A stretch of 64,000 nt of DNA from Alteromonas sp. a30 (GCF_026788005.1 NZ_JABEPE010000001.1:453363-517362), one strand, 5' to 3'; shown: positions 1 through 9,940, counted from the stretch's first letter. The notes: generated from the letters alone by a model not told the origin. Translations and numbers: made by a program.

Positions 1-1
1 G

Positions 2-1183
2 CCCGATACCAATTTTGAATATGTCTTTTTGATGAACGACAAAACTTGGCGACGAGAACCTCAAATCAATGCAGAAATTCAAGAACAGCTTGTAACGTCG
101 GAGGGCCAATACAAAAATAAAAACTGGATGATTTGTCCCGCTGATTTTAAGCTTAGTTTTCACGATAACCCCATGAATTGGCTGTACCGATTTCACTTCA
201 AAGTTGATAACAATTTACAAGCTTGGCTGTGTTTTTTCTCTGATCAGCCAGAAGTTGAAGAAGAAACCATTTACGTTCTAAATACCTCAGAAAGCATTTT
301 TCTAAACAACATTCAAAAAACCTTGATCAAAGCTCGCTTAGTGCGTCGAAATGAAGAGCTTCAAGCAACGGTAAAGGAGTTACAGTTCGCACAAAATCAA
401 CTCGTGCAGTCGGAAAAAATGGTGGTACTTGGTCAACTGGCCGCAGGTGTAGCACATGAAATCAACAACCCTATGAGTTTTATCAAATCGAATTTGCAAA
501 TCCTAACCGATTACATTGATGAAATAGAGACTTGCCAAAACTACCTCACGGCTAAAGTTAATGAAGAAGGCACTATCGATAGCACGACATATTCACAAGC
601 ACTTTCCAACATCGACTATCAATTCATCATGAGCGACACTAAAGAAATCCTAACCTCCGCAGCAGAAGGCGCAAAACGTGTTTCTGAAATCATTAGAGAC
701 TTAAAAAGCTTTACTCACCGAGGTTCAGGTGATTTTACCTTAATGGATTTGGGGGATTGCTTAAACAGCGCGATAAAAATCGCCCAGAGTGGTCTAAATA
801 AAAATTGCATCATCGAAAAGCACATTCCTGAATTATCAATGATTCATGCGAGCAATGGTCAGCTACAACAAGTTTTTATCAATTTATTTGTGAATGCAGG
901 GGATGCAATGGCGCCCAATGGAGGCACCATTAAAGTCATCGCCGAAGAAACTCAAAATAGCATTATTATTCGCGTTTCTGATACGGGTTGTGGCATGGAC
1001 GAGCTAACACGCAATAAGCTATTTACCCCTTTTTTCACCACTAAACCCGTTGGTCAAGGAACGGGACTCGGACTTTCCGTTTCCTTTGCTATTTTAGAGT
1101 CCCATGAAGCCACCATTGAAGTTGAAACCGAGCTAAATGTTGGCACCACGTTTATCGTTACATTTCCCGTTAAAAACCTTTAA
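2..1183 (+). CDS. Sensor histidine kinase, 5' end outside window
   Basis: C-terminal part of a sensor histidine kinase that would autophosphorylate on His and pass phosphate to a response regulator. The frame is open to the window edge, so the start lies upstream; the TTG/ATG near 29-34 are probably internal. A coiled-coil-like stretch (LVRRNEELQATVKELQFAQN) leads into the H-box GVAHEINNPMSF (His codon near 455). This is followed by the N-box FINLFVNAGDAM, the G1 box SDTGCGMD, the F-box LFTPFFTTKP and the G2 box GTGLGLS, so the kinase core is complete. The part before the coiled coil (about 100 residues) was not recognised. It converges with the chemoreceptor gene downstream. The partner regulator is not in the window. 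Confidence 0.9.
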   Translation, partial: PDTNFEYVFLMNDKTWRREPQINAEIQEQLVTSEGQYKNKNWMICPADFKLSFHDNPMNWLYRFHFKVDNNLQAWLCFFSDQPEVEEETIYVLNTSESIFLNNIQKTLIKARLVRRNEELQATVKELQFAQNQLVQSEKMVVLGQLAAGVAHEINNPMSFIKSNLQILTDYIDEIETCQNYLTAKVNEEGTIDSTTYSQALSNIDYQFIMSDTKEILTSAAEGAKRVSEIIRDLKSFTHRGSGDFTLMDLGDCLNSAIKIAQSGLNKNCIIEKHIPELSMIHASNGQLQQVFINLFVNAGDAMAPNGGTIKVIAEETQNSIIIRVSDTGCGMDELTRNKLFTPFFTTKPVGQGTGLGLSVSFAILESHEATIEVETELNVGTTFIVTFPVKNL

Positions 1184-1204
1184 TACTGATAACAAAAGGA
1201 TCAA

Positions 1205-3148
1205 CTAAGCGAATTCCAACGCCTTAACTTCGGAGGATAATGACTCAGCGTCTCCACTATTATTGGTTTCCCCACTTAACTGCGTAGCCAATTGCTGCAT
1301 ATTAAGCGCAAGCTGAGACAACTCCCCAGCCGTTTCCGAAACATTTCCGATATTTTCCACAACTAGCTCGGTCAATTCTCGAATCGCGTTTAATTGGCTG
1401 GCGATCTCATCCACCGCTTTAGATTGCTGCTCATTCGCAGTTGCTATTTGCATACAACTATCTCGCACCGTAGCAAAGCGCGACACGATTTGGCTCATGC
1501 TAGCATCTGCTTCACCAGCCAATTCAACCCCTTGCTTCACGGTGCTCATGCCGGAACGCATACTGCCTACCGTTTCTTCGGTTTCCGTTTGTGAGCGACC
1601 AATAGTCGCACCAACATCGTTTGTCGCTTGTTGCGTTTTTGACGCTAAACTTCTCACTTCGTCAGCAACAACAGAAAAACCACGTCCGTGCTCCCCTGCT
1701 CTTGCAGCCTCTATCGCTGCATTTAATGCTAATAAGTTAGTTTGGTCGGCTATCACCTCAATCACTGAAATCACTTTGCCAATCTCCTGACTACGCGAGC
1801 CCAGCACTTCAATATTATTTGCGGAACGAGCAACGGCCTTCTCAATTTGAATCATAGATTCAATGGTTTTTTGTACGGTTTGGCTTCCTTCATGCGCAAT
1901 TTCCGTAGCTTGTTCAGTTTGTTCAGCCATCTTATTAGAGTTTTCACTAACCTCTTGCAGTGAATGCGTCATTTCATCCATTGAAGAGGCAGCCGTAACC
2001 GTTGAATCTGATTGCTTTTGCGCCAACTTACTTAGCTCATTTCCCGACTGGTACACTTGGTTTGCTCGCATCGACACTTGCTCTGCTATATCGCCCAATT
2101 GCTTTACAGAAGAATAAACATTTGAACGGATCTCATCATGCATACGCCCCATCGAGTCGGTTAAGAACTTGCTTTTCTTAGCCAAAGCAACGTAATCCAG
2201 CACGATCCCAAAGCATGGAATGCCATACGCCAGCACTTTTAATGAATGCCCCACAATAAATCCATTATCAAACAAAGCCGACGAGAAAAACGCCATATAA
2301 ATTTGTGCTAGCACTTGAGGAACCATACTAAGAATTAAAGTTGCGGCGAATATGCTCGGACGATTTTTATACAAAGCAGGCAATACAAAAACACCTAAAA
2401 CCACATAAATGGCTAAAGGAACAATGTCGTAAGGGCGGGCGAATAGCCTGTCAGTAAACATGCTGGGAGGCAAAGAGTCGCTTGAGGCTGTCATACCAAT
2501 TATGACACCAGAACTCACCAACAAAGTAATCGTTGTTCCTACCAATAAAGGCACATGCCAACGCATTTTCGGCTTTAAAATCAATAATATTAAAGCCATA
2601 AGCACCAAGGTAATTGAATTGAATAACCGAGCTTCGGCCCACGTAAAAGGAATAAGTTGTGAATTCGGTGCAGTTGACTCAATCATGCGCCCTGCTGCAA
2701 AGGTATGAAATGCATCCATAAAACCGGCACAGAGTAAAGTAACCCCCACTAAAGGAACAATTAAGTTTCTCTCTACACGATAATGAGCAAAAGATAGAAT
2801 TGCTGCCAAAAAGGCAATCGTAATAGCTCCTACCTCAAGTAATGTATGCCATAGCCCACCAGCAATCCCATAAAACATATGATCAATAAGTCGAGGGATA
2901 TTTTGTGCTTCGCCATTGGCAACTCCTGCGATGGATTCTGCCTGTTGAGCAAATTGAAAATGGTTTTCAACCATGGAAGAACCATGATGATAGGCTACAA
3001 TAGAAAAATCTATGCCTAAAAGATTAGCTAAAACAGGGAAAAAACTAGCGAATAAAATCCCACCTATAATCGGCTTTGAAAAATTTGTTGTTCCAACTGG
3101 ATTCAAATTCAAAAAGTCTACTTCTTTACGCGACTGCGTATAGTCCAT
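1205..3148 (-). CDS. Methyl-accepting chemotaxis protein with N-terminal multi-span membrane sensor
   Basis: Chemoreceptor of about 647 residues. The first ~320 residues contain about eight hydrophobic segments rather than the usual two-span periplasmic sensor. The stretch with [14 protein letters not shown] resembles MASE3-type membrane sensor domains, which is a tentative match. The C-terminal half is a long helical signalling domain with the conserved tip ([19 protein letters not shown], then [14 protein letters not shown]). I chose the ATG at 3148, which is preceded by GGTGG at a good distance; a GTG at 3157 would add three residues. No CheB/CheR-binding pentapeptide is seen at the C-terminus, which ends VKALEFA. 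It is monocistronic as far as visible. Confidence 0.9.
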   Translation of the reverse strand: MDYTQSRKEVDFLNLNPVGTTNFSKPIIGGILFASFFPVLANLLGIDFSIVAYHHGSSMVENHFQFAQQAESIAGVANGEAQNIPRLIDHMFYGIAGGLWHTLLEVGAITIAFLAAILSFAHYRVERNLIVPLVGVTLLCAGFMDAFHTFAAGRMIESTAPNSQLIPFTWAEARLFNSITLVLMALILLILKPKMRWHVPLLVGTTITLLVSSGVIIGMTASSDSLPPSMFTDRLFARPYDIVPLAIYVVLGVFVLPALYKNRPSIFAATLILSMVPQVLAQIYMAFFSSALFDNGFIVGHSLKVLAYGIPCFGIVLDYVALAKKSKFLTDSMGRMHDEIRSNVYSSVKQLGDIAEQVSMRANQVYQSGNELSKLAQKQSDSTVTAASSMDEMTHSLQEVSENSNKMAEQTEQATEIAHEGSQTVQKTIESMIQIEKAVARSANNIEVLGSRSQEIGKVISVIEVIADQTNLLALNAAIEAARAGEHGRGFSVVADEVRSLASKTQQATNDVGATIGRSQTETEETVGSMRSGMSTVKQGVELAGEADASMSQIVSRFATVRDSCMQIATANEQQSKAVDEIASQLNAIRELTELVVENIGNVSETAGELSQLALNMQQLATQLSGETNNSGDAESLSSEVKALEFA

Positions 3149-3473
3149 ACTTACCACCCGTTGTCGTTCTAATTATGAAATATTTAGCCCAGTACATTTC
3201 GGTTCAGCAATCAACGATGCAACTGCATCTAAAGCATCAGCCTTAAAAACAAAAAAGGATTTAATTTACACCTACGACAACAAACGTAAACAAGAATTAA
3301 ACAACACCCCTATAAAGTCCCAATACAATACCTTACCAAGCTATCGGCATAAATCATTTATTTTTTATTAGTAACGCGGTAAATATAAGGAAAATATGTT
3401 GGAGGGCAAAATAAAATAACATAAAGAACTTTGGCAACTCAGGATGAGTAACTTAATTGACAAATAATTACAT
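3149..3473. other. Intergenic region without a recognised gene
   Basis: A 325-bp AT-rich stretch upstream of the chemoreceptor gene and downstream of kdkA. It must carry the chemoreceptor promoter on the minus strand. I see no convincing terminator, RNA or small gene. An open frame on the plus strand that starts here is only the antisense shadow of kdkA. Confidence 0.5.
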
Positions 3474-4286
3474 TTATTGGCTTGTATATCCAGACAAAAT
3501 AAGCTCAAAACTTTTAGCATCAATCTTTAAAGAAGGTGAAATGTCACTTTCCTTTAGAAAGGAACGACGCAATCGGGATAAATTTTCCTGTTTCCACTCT
3601 TCACCATTTCGAAACCCACATTTATCAAAGTCGATTAACCAAGGTGCGCCTGTGCTATCTAGCATAATATTTCGAATATTTAAGTCGTGGTGATATATGT
3701 TTTTATCGTGAAATGCGCGGATCATCGTACCAATATTACGCCACTGCTCGTCGGCCAAAGCTTGTTGACACAACACTTGATGTAAATCCTGTGCGCCCGT
3801 AATTCGCTCAGTGATTAAAAACGAACGAAATACAAAGTACGAGCGTGTTGTTAACGCTGCAACCGGTCGAGGCACAGGTAAACCAAGCTCTCGCATCTCC
3901 TGCAACAAGGTATACTCTTTCCAAGCACGGCTATCGCGATATCCTGCGTGAAAGAATTGGTCTTTTAACAGTTTGCGGATAAAGCCACCACGCAAATAAC
4001 GCCTCAACACATATTCTTTGTCATTTAAACGAAAGAACCATGCCGTACCTCTTCCAGAAGCACTCCCTGTTAGCATATGATTGCGCTGCAAATAATCCGA
4101 CGAAAAAAGATCAAAAGTGAAATTGGGAAAGTCGGTGGCGTTATAAAGTGCAAATTGATTGCCGCTTTGTATCTCCCGCAGGGCACTTTTTTCGGCAGAA
4201 ATAGCGGAAGATGAGAGTGCTTCAGGTGCGGGGGAATGCTGCGAACTGTCAAATGTCTGTTTCATCAGATTGTAGTTTTCCGGCAT
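3474..4286 (-). CDS. kdkA: 3-deoxy-D-manno-octulosonic acid (Kdo) kinase
   Basis: Kinase of the KdkA/WaaP lipopolysaccharide kinase family, expected to phosphorylate the Kdo sugar of the inner LPS core in the cytoplasm. The catalytic-loop motif YHHDLNIRNIMLD and the metal-binding WLIDFDKCG match the eukaryotic-like kinase fold of this family. The motif LRRYLRGGF near residue 93 is also typical. The length (270) is slightly above the usual ~240 because of a poorly conserved N-terminus; MKQTFDSS eight codons later is an alternative start. It is divergent from a family 9 glycosyltransferase gene, which supports a role in LPS core synthesis. Confidence 0.85.
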   Translation of the reverse strand: MPENYNLMKQTFDSSQHSPAPEALSSSAISAEKSALREIQSGNQFALYNATDFPNFTFDLFSSDYLQRNHMLTGSASGRGTAWFFRLNDKEYVLRRYLRGGFIRKLLKDQFFHAGYRDSRAWKEYTLLQEMRELGLPVPRPVAALTTRSYFVFRSFLITERITGAQDLHQVLCQQALADEQWRNIGTMIRAFHDKNIYHHDLNIRNIMLDSTGAPWLIDFDKCGFRNGEEWKQENLSRLRRSFLKESDISPSLKIDAKSFELILSGYTSQ

Positions 4287-4382
4287 AGTCGAACGTCAAA
4301 ACTTAACGAATAACGCATTCAATGAAAATGGCTACGAAGTATATGCCTTTTTAAAAACCGATTCAGGTAAAAGAGTATTATA

Positions 4383-5432
4383 GTGAATCAAAACGCAAAA
4401 TTATGCATTCTTCGACTCTCGGCCATCGGCGATGTATGTCACGCTGTGGCCTTGGTAAACCGCATTCAAACCACTCGCCCCGATATTCAGCTTACTTGGG
4501 TCATTGGCAAAGTTGAATACCAACTTGTTAAACACTTACCCAACATCCGATTTGTTATCTTCGACAAAAAACAGGGGAAAGCCGCCTTTAAGGCATTAGA
4601 AGCCGCGCTAGGCAATGAGCAGTTTGACGCGCTTTTTGTGATGCAAGTTGCCTTTAGAGCCAACTTAGTGTCACGCAAAATCAACGCTAAAAAAAGATAT
4701 GGCTTTGATTGGCACCGCAGCAAAGAGTTGCACTGGTTATTCACCAACGCCCATGTTAGCGCTCATCCGCAATGCCATGTGTTAGATGGATTCATGGATT
4801 TTGCCGACGCTGCTGGCATTCCTCCTCTTGACCCTGTTACTTGGAATTTCCCTCTACCTGAAAAGGATGAAAGTTGGGTGGAGAATCAGCTTTCCCCACA
4901 TTTGAACACTGGACAAAAGCTAGCCGTGATTAACCCCGCAGCCAGTAAGAAAGAGCGAAATTGGCTGAGCGAAAACTACGCAAAAATCGCTGATTACTTG
5001 ACAGAAAAAGGTTGGCTGGTCGTGTTAAGTGGCGGCCCTGCGGAAATGGAAATCACACTAGCGGAGGAAATAGAAAAACAAGCGTCCCAGCCTTTAGTGA
5101 ATTTCGTTGGGAAAACCAGCTTGCCACAATTAGCAGCCCTGCTAAAACGGTGTAATTTAGTCATCGCTCCGGATACTGGTCCTGCTCACATTGCCGCAAT
5201 GATGGGTTGCCAAGTGGTTGGCTTATATGCACATAGCAACCCTCGCCGCACGGGTCCATACCATAACTTGCACAATGTTGTGTCAGTTTATGACGACGTC
5301 ATTGCACAGCAAAAAGGCAAGCCTTGGATGCAGTTACCTTGGGGCACAAGGGCCAAAGGAAAAGAGCTCATGCAAAAAATCACATTAGACGCTGTGAAAG
5401 ATAAGATTGATAATATCGTTAATTGCGATTGA
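4383..5432 (+). CDS. Glycosyltransferase family 9 (heptosyltransferase-like)
   Basis: GT-B glycosyltransferase of family 9, the family of the LPS heptosyltransferases WaaC, WaaF and WaaQ, probably adding a heptose to the inner core at the cytoplasmic membrane face. The N-terminus ILRLSAIGDVCHAVALVNRI is the family hallmark. The C-terminal half has VINPAASKKERNW and the nucleotide-sugar site CNLVIAPDTGPAHIAAMMG, followed by GLYAHSNPRRTGPY. The length (349) is normal. The start codon is GTG. The divergent kdkA gene fits an LPS core function. Which heptose position it serves cannot be decided from sequence. Confidence 0.85.
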   Translation: MNQNAKLCILRLSAIGDVCHAVALVNRIQTTRPDIQLTWVIGKVEYQLVKHLPNIRFVIFDKKQGKAAFKALEAALGNEQFDALFVMQVAFRANLVSRKINAKKRYGFDWHRSKELHWLFTNAHVSAHPQCHVLDGFMDFADAAGIPPLDPVTWNFPLPEKDESWVENQLSPHLNTGQKLAVINPAASKKERNWLSENYAKIADYLTEKGWLVVLSGGPAEMEITLAEEIEKQASQPLVNFVGKTSLPQLAALLKRCNLVIAPDTGPAHIAAMMGCQVVGLYAHSNPRRTGPYHNLHNVVSVYDDVIAQQKGKPWMQLPWGTRAKGKELMQKITLDAVKDKIDNIVNCD

Positions 5433-5535
5433 GTAACTTTCCTTCCAAGCACCTTCATAAAAACGAAATTGAGCACTTGAAAACATTTTATTACAAATTG
5501 CTTTACGTACCCAACACCGGGTTTAAAAAGCACCA

Positions 5536-5575
5536 TAAGGGGCGCGATTTTAGCCTCCTGTTAGGCAACCCCTTA
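5536..5575 (+). terminator. Nested hairpin after the glycosyltransferase gene
   Basis: An outer stem TAAGGGG/CCCCTTA encloses an inner stem GCCT/AGGC, about 100 bp downstream of the glycosyltransferase stop. There is no clean T-run after the stem, so it may be a weak terminator or another RNA structure. It is visible directly; the function is inferred. Confidence 0.35.
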
Positions 5576-5713
5576 ATAACTATAAAAAAGACATATAATT
5601 CCACATATGGATAAATTTACCTACCATTTCACATTTATATAAAGAGCGTTTTACTTGCCTACATAAATAATTAATTCTAATAATTAGTCTCCTTAACTCG
5701 GAAGTGACTAAAA

Positions 5714-6769
5714 ATGAAAACAATTAAATTAACAACTCTCGCAGCATCGCTACTCATCGCTAACGTAGCATTAGCAAAAGGTATTGAAGTCGACCTTAGC
5801 ACCGCATCTCAAAGCATTACAGCTAAAGAAGACTTAACTATTAGCGTTACTTTTACCAACACGGAAAGCGAACCGCTTAAGCTGTTGAGTTGGTACATTC
5901 CAACGCAAGACACCAAGGAAGCCTTGTTCAAAGTGAAAAAGGACGGTTACAAGCAAATGTACTTTGGTGCACATGCTAAGCGCGCAGCACCTCAAAGTGA
6001 GGACTACATTGAGATTCAGCCGAATGAGAGTGTTTCTTACGAAGTAGAATTAACGGGTTTGTATGACTTAAGCGTAACGGGTAACTACAACATTCAATAC
6101 GCAGTTAACTACGCATCATTGGTACAAGATAGCAACAATCAAACAATGAAAAGCCGCCTTGTTTCTAAGCCCGTTAACGTGTGGGTAGAAGGCCGTGGCG
6201 AAAGCTTCGATGACAGAACAGCGGCCAGCGATATTACCACGCAAATTCAGGGAATTAGTTACACTGGTAGCTGTTCAAACACAGAGAAAAACACGCTTTC
6301 TTCTGCTTTACAAGCAGCCAGCAGCATTGCCAACAACTCTGTTAGCTATTTAGGCAACGAATTTGGTAACCGTTATAATGCGCGTTACGATACATGGTTT
6401 GGCAATTATTCTAGCAGCCGCTGGAACACGGTTAGAAATAACTTCAACGCAATCAAAAATGCCATCGATACAAAAGGCATGACTTTCGATTGTAGCTGCA
6501 ACCAAAGCTATTTCGCGTATGTTTACCCTTCACAACCTTATAAAGTGTACTTCTGTAACGCTTTTTGGAATGCGCCGTTAACAGGCACAGACTCAAAAGC
6601 AGGTACGATTATTCATGAGCTTAGCCACTTCAACATCGTTGCTGGCACGGACGACATTGCTTATGGTCAATCCGGTGCGAAGAGCCTTGCGAATAGTTCA
6701 CCATACAGCGCTATTCAAAACGCAGACAGCCATGAATACTTCGCAGAAAACACACCTTACCAAAACTAA
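5714..6769 (+). CDS. Secreted M35 (deuterolysin/peptidyl-Lys type) zinc metalloprotease
   Basis: Exported endopeptidase. A signal peptide covers residues 1 to about 21 (TLAASLLIANVALAKG). A beta-rich N-terminal domain of about 150 residues (from IEVDLSTASQ to VWVEGRG) is probably a propeptide. The catalytic domain has zinc motif TIIHELSHFNIVAG, with HELSH as the HExxH motif, followed by GTDDIAYG, which supplies the third zinc ligand Asp of the aspzincin (M35) family. Cys residues (SCSN, DCSCNQ, FCN) suit disulfide bonding outside the cytoplasm. The ribosome binding site is GGAAG 10 bp before the ATG. The next gene, 10 bp on, encodes a protein resembling the N-terminal domain. Confidence 0.9.
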   Translation: MKTIKLTTLAASLLIANVALAKGIEVDLSTASQSITAKEDLTISVTFTNTESEPLKLLSWYIPTQDTKEALFKVKKDGYKQMYFGAHAKRAAPQSEDYIEIQPNESVSYEVELTGLYDLSVTGNYNIQYAVNYASLVQDSNNQTMKSRLVSKPVNVWVEGRGESFDDRTAASDITTQIQGISYTGSCSNTEKNTLSSALQAASSIANNSVSYLGNEFGNRYNARYDTWFGNYSSSRWNTVRNNFNAIKNAIDTKGMTFDCSCNQSYFAYVYPSQPYKVYFCNAFWNAPLTGTDSKAGTIIHELSHFNIVAGTDDIAYGQSGAKSLANSSPYSAIQNADSHEYFAENTPYQN

Positions 6770-6779
6770 GGTCTGCTAA

Positions 6780-7280
6780 GTGTTCCGCTTGAATAAAAAG
6801 CTGAATACTCAGAAGCGCAAAGTGCTAAGCTTTGCGCTTTTCCTGTTTATCAGCAATGGCTGTGCAAACTCCATGACCCAAACACCTCCACTTGGCTGCA
6901 ACATGCAATTAGTCACTGCATCTGCAAATGCCCTCAACATCGAATTCACCTTAACCAATAACACGGATAAGACACTTAAGGTTTTACCGTGGGGTACAGC
7001 GTGGGAAGGTTGGTTTAACCGTTTTTTGGACGTTTCTTTAAATAAGGAAAAAGTCGAATATCAAGGCCCTATGATGAAACGCGGCTCTCCCAATGTCGCT
7101 GACTTCAAAATACTCGCAACTAAAGCAAGCTGGAAGGCCACACTCAACTTGCGTGATGTGTATGCTATTAACTCGGGAGACTTAACCCTTCAATACAAAG
7201 GCGCTGTAACCTATGTCGAAAACGATATCAATGCACCTCAACTCGCCTTTTTAGATTGTGCCTTGAACATTCAAATTTAA
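6780..7280 (+). CDS. Small secreted or lipoprotein resembling the protease N-terminal domain
   Basis: A 166-residue protein whose hydrophobic N-terminal segment ends in LFISNGCANS, a possible lipobox or signal cleavage site. The remainder aligns by eye with the N-terminal domain of the M35 protease just upstream: IEFTLTNNTDKTLKVLPW versus ISVTFTNTESEPLKLLSW, then a block with MMKRGSPNVADF versus AKRAAPQSEDY, and DLTLQYKGAVTYVE versus NYNIQYAVNYAS. It therefore looks like a stand-alone copy of that domain and may act as inhibitor or chaperone of the protease; that role is inference. The start is GTG with AAGG upstream; other starts are possible. It is probably cotranscribed with the protease gene. 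Confidence 0.7.
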   Translation: MFRLNKKLNTQKRKVLSFALFLFISNGCANSMTQTPPLGCNMQLVTASANALNIEFTLTNNTDKTLKVLPWGTAWEGWFNRFLDVSLNKEKVEYQGPMMKRGSPNVADFKILATKASWKATLNLRDVYAINSGDLTLQYKGAVTYVENDINAPQLAFLDCALNIQI

Positions 7281-7375
7281 GCGAAAAACAAATAAAATTT
7301 GGCGAAACCCATAAGTTATTTTAGAGTGCTTGTCCGTCTTTTAATGCAGCATCGAATAGCAAAAATGCAGGACTT

Positions 7376-8560
7376 ATGAAAATACCAACTTTTCTGATTA
7401 GCCTATTTTTCTTAACCGCTTTATTCGCACAATCTCAAGAGTCCAATGCACTACAGACCTCCCCTCAAAACATCAAGCAATGGCAAACAGCGGTAGAAGC
7501 CAGTGCATTTTCGGGCTTAGTTTTGGTTGCACATAAAGGCGAAGCCTTATTTCAATACAAGTTCGGCTTAGCTAATCGAGAAGAAAACATTCCATTTTCT
7601 CAGGAAAGCATTTTCGACATTGGCTCCATTACCAAACAATTTACCGCAACCGCCATTATGCAGCTTTCCGAGGCAGGAAAACTGTCGGTGCAAGAGCCTA
7701 TCACCCGATTCTTCAAAAATGTGCCTGTCGATAAACAAAACATCACTTTGCATCATTTGTTAACGCATAGTTCGGGTTTGCCTCAAGGCTTTGGTTTGTA
7801 TCAAAAAGTGGATAAGCACGCCTTCTTGCAGGAAGTGATGTCGGCTGAGCTTATTGCAGCACCGGGAACGGAATATCACTACTCCAACGTAGGCTACAAT
7901 TTGCTAGCCAGTATCATTGAAAGTGTCACAGGGCAAAATCAAGAAGAATATGTTTTAAAAAACATACTTTACCCAGCGGGTTTAAGCGAAACCGGCTATC
8001 AACTCGTTGAGCGTGAACCAGCTCGGCTGGTTATCAACTATGGTCGTGACCCGAATTGGTTGCAGCGTTTATTTATGCTCACCGCCGATAGCCAGTCGGT
8101 GGGACATTCGTTGCAGCATCATCATCGCGATCCCGGCCCTCGCTGGTACATTCATGGTGCCGGCGGATTTCTTTCAACCACTTACGATATGTTGCGCTGG
8201 TATCAAACCTTGCGCACTCGTCCCGAAAATATTTTACAAAAAGCGTCTTGGGACAAACTCTTCACACCTTACATTGCAGAGCAAAATAAAAACACAGAGA
8301 AGCTTACAAGCCACTACGGCTACGGTTGGTCAATTGATAGGGATGAGCACGGCAATGAGCGAATTTCCCACTCTGGTTCGAATGGCTATAACCTAAGTGA
8401 GTTTACTTATTACCCAACTTTGGATGTGTTTATTTTTAAAACCACCAATAATTGGGATGATTCACCCGAAGATCTGATCAAGCAATTTGATGCATTAATT
8501 TTGGAACAAATTCTGCCGGAGCAGAAAAAGAAAAAGCTGGCACAAAGCCAGCTTAATTAA
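7376..8560 (+). CDS. Serine hydrolase of the beta-lactamase class C family
   Basis: Penicillin-binding-protein-like serine hydrolase, exported by a signal peptide (residues 1 to about 20, FFLTALFAQSQ). The catalytic triad motifs of class C enzymes and EstB-type esterases are present: SxxK as GSITKQFT, YxN as YSNVGYN, and the third box HSGSNGYN. The family includes peptidases, esterases and true beta-lactamases; nothing here proves antibiotic hydrolysis. The length (394) is normal. The last codons overlap the hairpin that terminates the convergent thiolase gene. Confidence 0.85.
   Translation: MKIPTFLISLFFLTALFAQSQESNALQTSPQNIKQWQTAVEASAFSGLVLVAHKGEALFQYKFGLANREENIPFSQESIFDIGSITKQFTATAIMQLSEAGKLSVQEPITRFFKNVPVDKQNITLHHLLTHSSGLPQGFGLYQKVDKHAFLQEVMSAELIAAPGTEYHYSNVGYNLLASIIESVTGQNQEEYVLKNILYPAGLSETGYQLVEREPARLVINYGRDPNWLQRLFMLTADSQSVGHSLQHHHRDPGPRWYIHGAGGFLSTTYDMLRWYQTLRTRPENILQKASWDKLFTPYIAEQNKNTEKLTSHYGYGWSIDRDEHGNERISHSGSNGYNLSEFTYYPTLDVFIFKTTNNWDDSPEDLIKQFDALILEQILPEQKKKKLAQSQLN
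8524..8554 (-). terminator. Rho-independent terminator for the thiolase gene
   Basis: A perfect 8-bp stem AAGCTGGC/GCCAGCTT with a 5-nt loop at 8534-8554. On the minus strand it is followed by a T-rich run (TTTTTCTTTTT). It lies about 50 bp after the thiolase stop and inside the last codons of the convergent hydrolase gene. Confidence 0.8.
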
Positions 8561-8603
8561 ACGCAAAGAGCTAAACAATAAGCTCTACAGGTGACTGTCA
8601 GAA

Positions 8604-9785
8604 TTACAGTAATTCCACCGCCATTGCGGTGCCTTCACCACCACCAATACACAGTGATGCGACACCTTTTTTCACGTTACGTTGCTTAAGTGCATTCAAC
8701 AGTGTTACCAAAATACGCGCACCCGAAGCGCCAATAGGATGACCCAATGCACAGGCACCGCCGTGAACGTTTACTTTCTCACGGTCAAGTTCAAGATGTT
8801 TAATTGCCATCATAGTCACCATGGCAAAGGCTTCGTTAATTTCAAACAAATCAACATCGTCTACCGTCCAGCCCGCTTTGCTTAATACTTTACGAATCGC
8901 TTCAACAGGAGCAACAGTGAAGTTTTCAGGTTCAATAGAGTTAGTTGCGTGCGCCACAATGCGCGCTAATGGCTGTAAACCCAGTTCTTTCGCTTTGGAT
9001 TCTGTCATTACCAATAATGCTGCTGCGCCATCGGAAATAGCACTTGAGTTTGCGGCGGTTACTGTTCCATCTTTTGCAAAAGCAGGACGTAGTGTTGGAA
9101 TTTTTTCAGGCATCGCTTTGCCCGGTAATTCATCAACAACCACTTCTACATCACCTTTACGGCCTTTTATCGTCACAGGCGTAATTTCATCGGTGAACAG
9201 GCCGTTTTCAATGGCCGCTTTCGCTCGTGTCAGCGTGTTCAAGGCATACTCATCCATTTTTTCACGAGTCATACCTTCACTGTCCGCAGTGTTCTGCGCG
9301 AAACAGCCCATCGCTTGACCGTCGTAAGCATTTTCTAGCCCATCAAACGCCATATGATCAAGCATTTGAGCATGACCAAAACGGTATCCACCACGCGCTT
9401 TTGGCAACAAATAAGGCGCATTGGTCATACTTTCCATACCACCGGCAACCACGACCTCCGCAGAACCCGCTTTCACTAAATCGTGGGCCATCATGGTGGC
9501 TTTCATACCAGAACCACACACTTTATTGATCGTGGTAACGCCCGCAGATAAAGGCAAACCCGCTTTTAATGATGCTTGACGTGCAGGTGACTGACCTAAA
9601 CCAGCGGGTAGCACACACCCCATGATCACTTCATCAATTACATTTGCATCAATGCCCGCATCAGCAACTGTTGCTTTAATCGCCTCTGCACCTAAATCTG
9701 TTGCAGAAAGCGCAGACAACGATCCCATCATCGCGCCCATTGCTGTTCTTTTACCTGCAACAATAACAATATTCTCGTTACTCAT
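8604..9785 (-). CDS. Acetyl-CoA C-acetyltransferase (thiolase II)
   Basis: Degradative thiolase that cleaves acetoacetyl-CoA to two acetyl-CoA, or runs in reverse. The nucleophilic Cys is in NKVCGSGMKA near residue 89. The remaining active-site motifs NEAFAM, GGACALGHPIGASG and SLCIGGGEGTA are all intact. The length (393) is that of AtoB-type enzymes. It is divergent from liuR with an operator-like palindrome in the gap. That position suggests it finishes leucine degradation, whose end product acetoacetate must be activated and split. The CoA transferase or synthetase for that activation is not in the window. Confidence 0.93.
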   Translation of the reverse strand: MSNENIVIVAGKRTAMGAMMGSLSALSATDLGAEAIKATVADAGIDANVIDEVIMGCVLPAGLGQSPARQASLKAGLPLSAGVTTINKVCGSGMKATMMAHDLVKAGSAEVVVAGGMESMTNAPYLLPKARGGYRFGHAQMLDHMAFDGLENAYDGQAMGCFAQNTADSEGMTREKMDEYALNTLTRAKAAIENGLFTDEITPVTIKGRKGDVEVVVDELPGKAMPEKIPTLRPAFAKDGTVTAANSSAISDGAAALLVMTESKAKELGLQPLARIVAHATNSIEPENFTVAPVEAIRKVLSKAGWTVDDVDLFEINEAFAMVTMMAIKHLELDREKVNVHGGACALGHPIGASGARILVTLLNALKQRNVKKGVASLCIGGGEGTAMAVELL

Positions 9786-9940
9786 GGGTGTTTGTCCTCA
9801 TCTGAGTTATAAGCTAAAAAATGGTGTGTATCCTGTCTGTCCTGACTTTGCGTTTCAATAGTGCTTTCGTACACCTTGTCTAACGTACAAGATTTTGAAC
9901 GCAGAAAATATCAACCCAAAGCGACTAAGTCATTTCAATA

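Noticed and set aside
5423..5614. 63-codon open frame after the glycosyltransferase
   Set aside because: It contains the nested hairpin and has no protein-like features.
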